Below are positions 1 to 7,100 of a DNA stretch of 14,947 nucleotides, piece after piece (position 1 is the stretch's first letter; each line of letters opens with the position of its first letter). The DNA comes from an uncultured Eubacteriales bacterium. Its GTDB lineage: Bacteria > Bacillota > Clostridia > Oscillospirales > Acutalibacteraceae. The notes below the pieces were generated by a model that was given only the letters and a program-made list of their open reading frames with translations, was not told where the DNA came from and did no database searches. The translations under genes were made by a program, and so were the position numbers. Where the stretch lies: positions 1 through 14,947 of the forward strand of contig ONWP01000135.1 in the NCBI GenBank assembly GCA_900321595.1. The letters run 5' to 3'.

Positions 1-723
1 CGTGAGGATGTCGCCGGTGGTGGCGGTGAAGTCCACCTCCGCGCCGGTGGAACGCCCGATCCAGTTTTTCTGCTGGAGCTTGACTCTCTCTATGAAATCA
101 AGATCGTCGAGATCGTCTATGAGACGCTGAGCGTATGCCGTTATCTTGAGCATCCACTGGCTTTTTACCTTGCGTACGACCTCGCTGCCGCAGCGCTCGC
201 AAACTCCGTTTACGACTTCCTCGTTGGCGAGGACGCATTTGCAGGAGGTGCACCAGTTGACGGCCATCTCCTTCTTATAAGCGAGTCCCTTGTGGAACAG
301 CTGCAGGAAGATCCACTGCGTCCACTTATAATACTTCGGATCGGTCGTGTTGATCTCGCGGGACCAGTCGAAGGAAAAGCCCAGGCTCTGCAGCTGGCTC
401 TTGAAGCGGGCCACGTTCTGCGCCGTCACGATGCTCGGATGGATATGGTTCTTGATGGCGAAGTTCTCCGTGGGCAGGCCGAACGCGTCCCAGCCCATGG
501 GGTACAGCACGTTATAGCCCTCCAGCCGCTTTTTGCGCGCGATGATGTCCAGCGCGGTGTAGCTTCTGGGATGTCCCACGTGCAGTCCCTGCCCGCTGGG
601 GTACGGGAACTCCACGAGGCAATAGTATTTGGGCAGGCTCCAGTCGTTTTTCGCGTGAAAAACGCCGGTCTGCTCCCATCTGTCCTGCCATTTCTTTTCG
701 ATGGCGCTGTAATCGTAACCCAT
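1..723 (-). CDS. leuS: Leucyl-tRNA synthetase, N-terminal part (cut by window edge)
   Basis: Charges tRNA-Leu with leucine in the cytoplasm (class I aminoacyl-tRNA synthetase). The reading frame is open from an ATG at 723 through base 1, giving 241 codons of a protein usually about 800-870 residues, so the catalytic KMSKS loop, most of the editing domain and the anticodon-binding domain lie outside. Visible are the start MGYDYSAIEKKWQ, the class I HIGH-type motif in GLHVGHPRSYTALDI, the downstream GWDAFGLPTENFAIK block typical of LeuS, and a zinc-ribbon pair CTSC...CERC. AAAGGAGAG sits about 9 bases before the start and overlaps the rsfS stop, so leuS is the downstream partner of rsfS with a 15-base gap. 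The RSYTALDI form of the HIGH region resembles Clostridia-type LeuS rather than the EGYTATDI form. Assignment is secure; the end is not visible. Confidence 0.97.
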   Translation of the reverse strand, partial: MGYDYSAIEKKWQDRWEQTGVFHAKNDWSLPKYYCLVEFPYPSGQGLHVGHPRSYTALDIIARKKRLEGYNVLYPMGWDAFGLPTENFAIKNHIHPSIVTAQNVARFKSQLQSLGFSFDWSREINTTDPKYYKWTQWIFLQLFHKGLAYKKEMAVNWCTSCKCVLANEEVVNGVCERCGSEVVRKVKSQWMLKITAYAQRLIDDLDDLDFIERVKLQQKNWIGRSTGAEVDFTATTGDILT

Positions 724-738
724 ATGAACCACTCTCCT

Positions 739-1092
739 TTATGTTTCTTCCCCGACCGGAACGTCGATGTATTTTCCGTCCTTCCAGAGGCGTTCCAGAT
801 CATAGTAATCCCGCTCGGAAGGCGTAAACACGTGAATGATCACGCTGTAATAATCCAGAAGGATCCAGCCGGCGCTGCGGCCCTCAACGCCGCGCGGCTC
901 GAAGCCGGCGTTCTTCAGGCCCTCCTCCAGCTCGTCGGCCAGAGAACGCACATGCGTGGAGGACGTGCCGCCCGCAATGATGAAATACTCGGTGAAATCC
1001 GTCAGCTGCGACACGTCGATGACGCGTACGCCCTCGGCCTTTTTCTTGTCGAGGATCTGAACCGCCTGCCGGATCAATGCCATACTGTCCAT
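739..1092 (-). CDS. rsfS: Ribosomal silencing factor RsfS (Iojap/YbeB family)
   Basis: RsfS binds ribosomal protein uL14 on the 50S subunit and blocks joining to 30S, lowering translation in starvation. The 117-residue product has the usual length of the family. It shows the family landmarks: an N-terminal helix (ALIRQAVQILDKKKAEGV), the strand-rich LTDFTEYFIIAGGTSSTHV core, helix SLADELEEGLKNAG, and the conserved GWILLDYYSVIIHVFTP segment followed by RDYYDLERLW near the C-terminus. The start at 1092 is chosen because GGGGAGG lies 8 bases upstream, just after the yqeK stop, leaving a 15-base gap. It sits between yqeK and leuS, the standard Bacillota order, and the tight spacing indicates co-transcription. 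Confidence 0.97.
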   Translation of the reverse strand: MDSMALIRQAVQILDKKKAEGVRVIDVSQLTDFTEYFIIAGGTSSTHVRSLADELEEGLKNAGFEPRGVEGRSAGWILLDYYSVIIHVFTPSERDYYDLERLWKDGKYIDVPVGEET

Positions 1093-1107
1093 AGATATTG
1101 CCTCCCC

Positions 1108-1692
1108 TTATCCTTTCGGGTTTCGTTTCAGAATCAGATCGTTGTAGGCCTCGAGCGTGTCCGGGTGAATGGGGCGCTCCTCCTGCGCCAGCTCCCGGAT
1201 GGTGTACGCAAGGCCGTAAACCGCGGCGTCCTCCGGATCGCGCTCGCTCTTGGCGCGGATCACGTCCACGTCCGGATAATCCCGGTCCGCGGAGACGAAA
1301 TCCGCCACGAAGAGCGTCAGCTCCTCCGGCGACATGTCCGCCTTTGCCGTCGTATGATACCGCACGGCGGAGATCACGCGCGCGTCCGTCACGCCCAGCT
1401 CCTTCTCGAGGAAGACCGCGCCGACCTTCGCGTGCCAGAGCTTCGGCGTGACCTTTTCCAGCGGCGTCAGCGCGATTTCCCATCTCCGGCACAGCGCGAA
1501 GATCTCGTCGGCCTTCGCCTCCTTGAGCACGTCGTGCAGCAGACCCGCCTCGAAGCAGACGTCCGCGTCCGCGCCGAACTTCTCCGCCAGATGACGCGCG
1601 CTGTCGGCCACGCAGAGCGAGTGATGCAGCCGCCTGTCGGACAGACGCTTCGTCAGGACCGCGAGATACGCGCTGTATTTCGCCTCGTCCAT
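1108..1692 (-). CDS. yqeK: HD-domain Ap4A hydrolase YqeK
   Basis: YqeK-type HD hydrolases split symmetrical diadenosine polyphosphates such as Ap4A into two ADP. The 194-residue protein matches the family in length. Metal-ligand candidates of the HD fold are visible in order: H24 (in HHSLCVADSARHLAEK), H53-D54 (GLLHDVLKE), H87 (WHAKVGA), H113 (RYHTTAKADMS) and D131 (FVADFVSADRDYP). The last block is the YqeK version of the usual YLADYIEP motif. The start codon shares one base with the yhbY stop (TGATG), so translation is probably coupled; GGCGGAG lies 5 bases upstream. In most Clostridia this gene directly follows nadD and is sometimes fused to it. Here nadD is missing and yhbY is immediately upstream. 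Confidence 0.93.
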   Translation of the reverse strand: MDEAKYSAYLAVLTKRLSDRRLHHSLCVADSARHLAEKFGADADVCFEAGLLHDVLKEAKADEIFALCRRWEIALTPLEKVTPKLWHAKVGAVFLEKELGVTDARVISAVRYHTTAKADMSPEELTLFVADFVSADRDYPDVDVIRAKSERDPEDAAVYGLAYTIRELAQEERPIHPDTLEAYNDLILKRNPKG

Positions 1693-2099
1693 CAGCGCTC
1701 CGCCTTCTTCTTCGCCGCCTGTCTGCGCCGCAGGGAATCCTTGTGCTCCTTGGCGCTCTTGACAGACGCGTAATAGGTCAGCCGATTCTTTTCCAGCGTC
1801 TTTTTCGGGATGACCTTTTTCTTCTCGTGCAGCTTCGGGTTGTACCGGTACAGCACGAAAACGCCGCCGATGACCTGAATGATCTCGGCGCCTGTTTTTG
1901 CGGCGGTCTCCTGCGCGGCGGAGCGCGGATCGATCGGCGTGGTGTCCAGCAGGACCTTGACCTTGATCAGCTCACGCGTCGCGAGCGCGCCGTCGACCTG
2001 TTCGATGAACGCGTCGCCGACGCCGCCCTTGCCCAGCCAGCAGACCGGCTCGAGCGCATTGGCCTGCGCCCGGAATTTCGCTCTTTCTTTTCCTGTCAT
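1692..2099 (-). CDS. yhbY: YhbY-family CRM-domain RNA-binding protein with basic tail
   Basis: YhbY proteins bind pre-50S ribosomal particles and are taken to assist large-subunit assembly. Residues 1-95 form a CRM domain: ERAKFRAQANALEP, then WLGKGGVGDAFIEQVD with the GxxG RNA-binding loop, then ELIKVKVLLDT, and QVIGGVFVLYRYN near the end. Most bacterial YhbY proteins stop at about 97 residues. This one, at 135, carries some 35-40 extra residues that are very rich in Lys and Arg (ending RRRQAAKKKAER), an unstructured basic tail probably adding RNA contact. The start is 4 bases past the rdgB stop, with only a weak AAAGAG upstream, so it probably depends on translation of rdgB. Its stop overlaps the yqeK start by one base. 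Confidence 0.94.
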   Translation of the reverse strand: MTGKERAKFRAQANALEPVCWLGKGGVGDAFIEQVDGALATRELIKVKVLLDTTPIDPRSAAQETAAKTGAEIIQVIGGVFVLYRYNPKLHEKKKVIPKKTLEKNRLTYYASVKSAKEHKDSLRRRQAAKKKAER

Positions 2100-2103
2100 A
2101 TCG

Positions 2104-2703
2104 TTACTCTTTGCGTTCCTGTCTGATTTTTTCGGCGAGCGACCGCAGCGCCCGGCCGCGGTGGCTCACGGCGTCCTTTTCCGCGTCCGAATACTCGGCG
2201 AAGCTCCTGGCGCCGATATAGAAGATCGGGTCGAAGCCGAAGCCGTTGTCGCCGGCCGGCACGAAGCCGATCTGGCCCTCGACCGTTCCCTGCGCGCTGA
2301 TGAGCGTCCCGTCCGGATACGCCACGCAGACGGCGCAGACGAAGCGGGCGGTGCGCTTTTCCGGCGGCACGCCCTCCATCTCCGCCAGCAGCAGCGGGAT
2401 CTTCTCGCTGAAGGGCACGTCGTGCCCGCCGCCGTAGCGGGCCGTGTACACGCCGGGTCTGCCGTCGAGCGCGTCCACCACGAGTCCGGAGTCGTCGCCC
2501 ACAGCCGGATAGCCGCTCTCGCGCATCGCCGCCAGCGCCTTGATCCGGGCGTTTTCGGCGAAGGTCGTACCGGTCTCCTCCGGCTCGGAGAGATACACGC
2601 CCAGGGACTCCGCCTTTTCGCAGGCGACGCCCAGCGGCTCGAGCACACGGGCGATCTCGGCGAGCTTGCCGTCGTTATGCGTGCCGATGATATAAATGCT
2701 CAT
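2104..2703 (-). CDS. rdgB: XTP/dITP diphosphatase (RdgB/HAM1 family)
   Basis: Hydrolyses non-canonical purine triphosphates (dITP, XTP, ITP) to monophosphates, keeping deaminated purines out of DNA and RNA. The 199-residue protein has the full family pattern: GTHNDGK at 7-13 (TxNxxK substrate motif), TGTTFAENARIKA at 44-56, GDDSGLVVDAL at 69-79 with the catalytic Asp, PGVYTARY at 83-90, GDNGFGFDPIF at 151-161 and SHRGRAL at 180-186. The usual KN before the SHR motif is KD here (K176-D177), a conservative change. The start overlaps the stop of the upstream orf137 frame as ATGA and has no strong Shine-Dalgarno sequence, which suggests translational coupling to that frame. yhbY follows after 4 bases. 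Function is assigned with high confidence. Confidence 0.96.
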   Translation of the reverse strand: MSIYIIGTHNDGKLAEIARVLEPLGVACEKAESLGVYLSEPEETGTTFAENARIKALAAMRESGYPAVGDDSGLVVDALDGRPGVYTARYGGGHDVPFSEKIPLLLAEMEGVPPEKRTARFVCAVCVAYPDGTLISAQGTVEGQIGFVPAGDNGFGFDPIFYIGARSFAEYSDAEKDAVSHRGRALRSLAEKIRQERKE

Positions 2704-3113
2704 ACGTGAAAAACTTCGCCCTTGCCGAGCAGCTTAGAAATAGAATTTACCGACCGAACCGTAGATATCATCAATCTGGGTCCCTTGTCCAGCATCACTC
2801 TGGGCGTCAGGTTCTGCTTCGCCTTCGCCTTGATCGACGGGCGCTTCTTCGGCTGCTTCTTCGGCGGCTTCCGGCTGCGGGTGAAGTCCATCCCCGTCCG
2901 GAACTGCTCCCGGAGCTCCTGCGGGATGTTCTCCCTCGGCATGTACAGCGTGTTCGTCAGATGCGTCTGGTACAGCGTCGTATCCGCCTTCTTCGCCCAG
3001 CCCCAGAGCTTCAGCAACTTCTTCGAAAGCTTCTCTGAGCTCTTGTTCTGCTGCTGCGGCTGCTGCTCCTGCTGCTGCGGCGTCTCCTGTGTCGATTTCG
3101 AGCGGTTTTTCAT
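2700..3113 (-). CDS. Unrecognised basic 137-residue protein overlapping the ftsY tail (orf137)
   Basis: I do not recognise a family. The frame starts at ATG 3113, with AAAGAGGTG ending 10 bases upstream, and ends at TGA 2700-2702, which overlaps the rdgB start as ATGA. It lies +1 relative to the ftsY frame and shares about 380 bases with it. By hand count about 84% of its codons end in G or C, as in neighbouring genes, against roughly 41% for the FtsY frame over the same bases. That is why I prefer it as the coding frame here. The product has a Gln-rich N-terminus (TPQQQEQQPQQQ, residues 11-22), a mixed middle (LYMPRENIPQELREQF), a strongly basic Pro/Lys segment (RKPPKKQPKKRPSIKAKAK) and a hydrophobic-basic end. 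No signal peptide or membrane segment is seen. It could be a small RNA- or ribosome-associated protein (inference). The alternative is that it is the true C-terminus of FtsY after a one-base indel in the A5 run at about 3106-3110. Confidence 0.6.
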   Translation of the reverse strand: MKNRSKSTQETPQQQEQQPQQQNKSSEKLSKKLLKLWGWAKKADTTLYQTHLTNTLYMPRENIPQELREQFRTGMDFTRSRKPPKKQPKKRPSIKAKAKQNLTPRVMLDKGPRLMISTVRSVNSISKLLGKGEVFHV

Positions 3114-4065
3114 AGACGGGAAGCACCTCTTTATCGATTTTCTTATAATTGTCGGGGATCTCATCAAACAGGCTCTGCGCGAACAGATCCGGGTCGAAGG
3201 GCTGCAGATCGTCGATGCCCTCGCCCAGGCCGATGAACTTGACCGGCACGCCGAGTTCGTTTTTGATCGTCAAAACGACGCCGCCGCGGGCCGTACCGTC
3301 CAGCTTCGTCAGGACGATGCCCGTCAGATCGGCGACCTGCAGGAATTCCCGCGCCTGACTGACGGCGTTCTGTCCGGTCGTGGCGTCGAGCACCAGCAGG
3401 ATCTCCCGGTCGGAATAGGGCAGCTCCCGGTCGATGATGCGGTAGATCTTGCGCAGCTCCTCCATGAGGTTCTTTTTGTTGTGCAGACGGCCGGCCGTAT
3501 CGCAGATGATGATATCCGTATATCTGGCCTTGCCGGCCTGGATCGTGTCGAACACCACGGCCGCCGGGTCGGAGCCCTCCGCCTGCCGGATCATATCGAC
3601 GCCGGCGCGATCCGCCCAGACCTGCAGCTGGTCGATGGCTGCCGCGCGGAAGGTGTCCGCGGCGCCCAGCAGCACCTGCTTGCCCTGCGCCTTGTACATG
3701 GCGGCCATCTTGCCGATGGTCGTGGTCTTGCCCGCGCCGTTGACGCCGAGCATCAGGATGACGGACGGCTGGGTGATCAGCCCCATGTCCTCCCCGCCGG
3801 CCAGCATTTCGGCGACGATCTTCTTGATCTCGCCCTTGACCTGCTTGGTCGACTTGAGCTTGTCGCGCTTGACGCGGTCCTGCAGCTCCGCCACGATCTT
3901 CGCGGCCGTCTCCACGCCCACGTCGCCCATGACCAGGATCTCCTCCAGCTCGACAAACAGATCCTCCTCAAAGGTGTCGAAGGACTCCAGCATGTCGTCG
4001 ATGGCGCCGGCCATCTTTTTGCGGGACTTGCCCAGTCCCCGGTTGAATTTGTCAAAAATACTCAT
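2734..4065 (-). CDS. ftsY: Signal recognition particle receptor FtsY, with anomalous C-terminal tail
   Basis: FtsY is the SRP receptor GTPase that docks Ffh-ribosome-nascent chain complexes at the membrane Sec translocon. Residues 1-300 are a complete NG domain: N-domain helices from MSIFDKFNRGLGKSRKKM, G1 P-loop GVNGAGKTT at 107-115, DTFRAAA at 137-143, DTAGR at 189-193, TKLDG at 253-257 and GLGEGIDDLQPFDPDLF at 279-295. There is no N-terminal acidic A domain. Family members normally end soon after the DLQPFDP motif, but this frame continues to residue 443 through an Ala/Glu/Asp/Pro-rich acidic tail. From about residue 318 the tail overlaps orf137 out of frame and loses the host GC3 bias, so the last ~120 residues may be non-functional read-through. 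A strong promoter and GGTGAT 6 bases before the ATG support the start. The core call is secure; the true C-terminus is not. Confidence 0.95.
   Translation of the reverse strand: MSIFDKFNRGLGKSRKKMAGAIDDMLESFDTFEEDLFVELEEILVMGDVGVETAAKIVAELQDRVKRDKLKSTKQVKGEIKKIVAEMLAGGEDMGLITQPSVILMLGVNGAGKTTTIGKMAAMYKAQGKQVLLGAADTFRAAAIDQLQVWADRAGVDMIRQAEGSDPAAVVFDTIQAGKARYTDIIICDTAGRLHNKKNLMEELRKIYRIIDRELPYSDREILLVLDATTGQNAVSQAREFLQVADLTGIVLTKLDGTARGGVVLTIKNELGVPVKFIGLGEGIDDLQPFDPDLFAQSLFDEIPDNYKKIDKEVLPVYEKPLEIDTGDAAAAGAAAAAAEQELREAFEEVAEALGLGEEGGYDAVPDASDEHAVHAEGEHPAGAPGAVPDGDGLHPQPEAAEEAAEEAPVDQGEGEAEPDAQSDAGQGTQIDDIYGSVGKFYF
3048..3080 (-). repeat. CAG/CTG-type triplet repeat, 11 units
   Basis: Eleven consecutive triplets on the plus strand read CTG x3, CGG, CTG x2, CTC, CTG x3, CGG. 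On the coding strand this is CAG with CCG and GAG interruptions. It encodes Gln/Pro/Glu in the orf137 frame and Ala/Gly in the FtsY frame. Triplet slippage here would change the length of both frames by whole residues without shifting them. Confidence 0.85.
3124..3132 (-). promoter_or_regulatory. Ribosome binding site deciding the orf137 start
   Basis: AAAGAGGTG on the minus strand lies 10 bases before ATG 3113, inside the FtsY coding frame. It supports initiation at this ATG rather than at the in-frame ATG at 3167, which is followed by codons ending in A or T. Spacing is slightly long but workable. Confidence 0.5.
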
Positions 4066-4085
4066 CGTGACATCACCAATTTCTT

Positions 4086-4114
4086 ATTATATACGCAAGA
4101 CTGCCGCCTTGCAA
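4086..4114 (-). promoter_or_regulatory. Sigma-A type promoter for the ftsY-leuS operon
   Basis: On the minus strand TTGCAA (4109-4114) is followed by exactly 17 bases and then a perfect TATAAT (4086-4091). This places the transcript start near 4079, about 14 bases before the ftsY ATG, with the GGTGAT ribosome binding site at 4072-4077. It lies in the 69-base gap after smc, so ftsY and downstream genes need not rely on smc transcription. Confidence 0.75.
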
Positions 4115-4134
4115 GCGTGAATATTCGTTTTTCG

Positions 4135-7100
4135 TCAGGTCAGTCCCAGTTTTTCCGCCATCTGCGTGGTCTGCAGCTCCAGGAGCTTTGAGACTCCCTT
4201 CTCCTGCATCGTCACGCCGTAGAGCGTATCGGCCTCCTCCATGGTGCCGCGCCGGTGCGTGATGAGGATAAACTGGCTCTTGTCCGTGATCGAGCGGATA
4301 TACTTCGCGTAGCGCACCACGTTCATGTCGTCCAGAGCGGCCTCCACCTCGTCAAAGATGCAGAAGGGCGCCGGCGTGACGCGCAGCATGGCAAACAGCA
4401 GCGCGATGGCGGTCAGTCCCTTTTCGCCGCCGGAGAGCAGCGACAGACTGCGCACGTTTTTGCCGGGCGGCTGCGCCTTGATCTCGATGCCGCTGTTCAG
4501 GATGTCGCCCTCGTCCTCGAGCACCAGCGAAGCGCTGCCGCCGCCGAAGAGCTTGACGAACGTCTCGCTGAAGATCCGGTTGATCTCCGCGAACCGCTCG
4601 CGGAACTGCCGCGACATGCTGTCGGTCAGATCCGTGATGATGCGCGTGAGCTCCGCCTTGCTCTTCTCCACGTCGTCCACCTGTCCGGACAGAAATGTGT
4701 AGCGCTCGGAGACCTCCCGGTACTCGTCGATCGCGCCCACATTGACGTTGCCCAGCGCCTTGATCGCGGCCTTCGCCGCGGAAAGCCGCCTGCGCGCGTC
4801 CGTCTTCGTGCCGATGTCGATCTCCAGCTTCTGCGCCTCGCGGCGCGTCAGCTTATATTCCTCGAACAGCCGGTTTTCCGTCTCCTGCTGTTCGCGTTCC
4901 AGCGCGTTTTTCTTCTCCTCCAGCCGGACGCATTCGCCCGAAAGCGCTTCCCGCTCCTGGGTGAGCCCGCGCTCCTTTTCCAGAAGCGCGGCGCTTTCCG
5001 CTTCCGCCTGCTCCCGCTGCCGCACCAGATCCGCGATCCTGTCCAGAATGTCCTGCTTGGTTCTGCGCAGCGCGTCGCGTTCGCGTTTGAGCTCGACGAT
5101 GCGCGCCCCGGCGTTCGTCATGCGTTCCCGCAGCGCCTCGCGCTCTTCCTCGAGCGCCTGCACCGCGTCTCTGCGGCCGCTGCGTCGCTGCTCGAGCTGT
5201 CCGATCTGCCCGACGCAGTTCTCCCGGTCGCGCGAAAGCCCTGCGATCTCCAGATTGATCTGCGCCAGCGCCTCGCCGGCTTTGCGCGCAGCCTCCTGTG
5301 AACGCGCCGCGTCGCCGGTCAGAGACGCAAGCAGCGTTTCCGCCTCATCCTTCTGGGACTGCATCGCCCCGATCCGCGCAAGCGCCTCGTCGCTGGTCTG
5401 GCGCAGCAGCCGGACGCGCTCCCCGGCGGACAGCGTCTCGTCCCGCAGCGCGTCCAGCGACGTCTTTTCCGCCCGGATCCCGGACAGCGTCACGGACAGG
5501 CTGGTCTCCAGACGCAGCTTATCCTCGCCAGCGCGCGTCAGATCCGACCGCGCGCCCTCCGCCGCGGCCTGCTGGGCCGCGTAGTCGTCCTTCGCCTTCG
5601 TCAGCGCGTCGCGCCTGTTCCGCAGGGTCTCCTCCCTTTGCGCGATGGCGTCCCGGAGCGCGCGGCGCTCGTTGGCCCGCACGAGGAAGCCCGACTGCGT
5701 GATGCGCGAGCCGCCCGTCATGGAGCCGCCGGCGTTCATGACCTGCCCGTCGAGCGTGACGATCTTGAACCGGTGCGAGAACCTGCGGCCGATGGCGATG
5801 GCGCTGTCGATGTCCTCGGCGACCGCCGTGCGTCCCAGCAGGGAATCCACGATCTCACGGTAGTCGTCGTCGCAGTCCACCAGATCCGCCGCGATGCCGA
5901 TATAGCCCGCCTCTGCGGACACGTCCTCGTCGAGCAGCCGCCCGGTCACGGAGGTCATGGGCATGAACGTCGCTCTGCCCAGATCGTTCTTTTTGAGGTA
6001 CGCGATCGCCTTTTTCGCGTCCTGCTCGTCGCGGGTCACGATGTTCTGGATCGCGGCGCCCAGCGCCGTCTCCACCGCCACGGCGTAGTCGCTCTCCACG
6101 TCGATGACGGTGGAAAGCGGCCCGACGATGCCGGTGAGCGCGCCGGCGGCGGCCTGCTGCATCACGGAACGGACGGACCCCTGATAGCCCTCCATGTTCT
6201 TTTCCATCTCGTCGAGCAGCCGCAGCTTTGACTTGAGCTGCTGCACGTCCAGCGCCGCCGTCGACTCGGCAAGGCGCGCCTGTTCGAGCGCCTGCGCCCG
6301 GCTCGACACCTTCATCGTATGCGCGCTGACCGCGTTGGTCAGCTCCGCGATCTTCTCTTTTTTCTCCGCGATCAGCCCTTCGAGCCGCTTCTGATCCGCG
6401 CCGAGCGCGTCCAGCTTGGCCTGCCGCGCCTCGGTCTCCCGCGCGACGACCTCGCCGCGGTTTTCCAGCTCCTGCACGGTGGACAGCGCGGAGGCGCTCT
6501 GCAGCTGCTCGCGGCCGATGCTCTGCTCGAGCGCCGCGATGCGCACCCGCGTCCGGCTCAGCCGGTCGGCAAGAGACGCGTCCTCATCCCGCAGCGCGGT
6601 CTGCTCGCCCTGCAGGTTTTCCAGTTTTTCACGGAGCGTCCCGAGCTGTTCGTCCAGCCCGGCGAGGCGCGCCTTCTGCGCGTCGATCTCGGCGACGGAG
6701 CGGTCGTCCGACGCCCCGTGCCGCGCGATCTCGTCCGTCAGACGCGTCTCGTTCTCCCGCATATTCGCAAGGGAGTTCTCGTTGACGGCGATCTGCTGCT
6801 CCCGCTGGGACGCCTGTCCCTCGGTCTCGTCCGCTTTGCCGCGCAGCTCGTCCGCGCCGGCGTTTTTTTCGGAGATCTGCTCCCGGAGCGCGCCTGCCTT
6901 CGACACCGTTTCGGCGAGGGACGCGCACACGTCCTCATACTGGCCGCGCGCCGTCTCCAGCTTCGCGGACTGGCGGCGCACGCTGTCGGCGCCGTTTTCA
7001 AGCAGATCCAGCCAAAGCCCGATCTCCAGCGTCTTTTTCGTCTCTGACAGGGCGAGGAACTGCTTCGCCTTTTCCGCCTGTTCGCCCAGAGGGCCGACCC

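Noticed and set aside
292..1773. 493-residue plus-strand frame opposite leuS, rsfS and yqeK
   Set aside because: Antisense to three conserved genes; no recognisable domain or ribosome binding site. A shadow frame of GC-rich DNA.
3111..3167. Upstream start for orf137 at 3167 (adds 18 residues)
   Set aside because: The added codons mostly end in A or T and have no ribosome binding site. ATG 3113 has both a site and better codon use.
2722..4191. 489-residue plus-strand frame opposite ftsY and orf137
   Set aside because: Covers the whole FtsY GTPase domain in antisense and runs into the smc end; no ribosome binding site or domain pattern.
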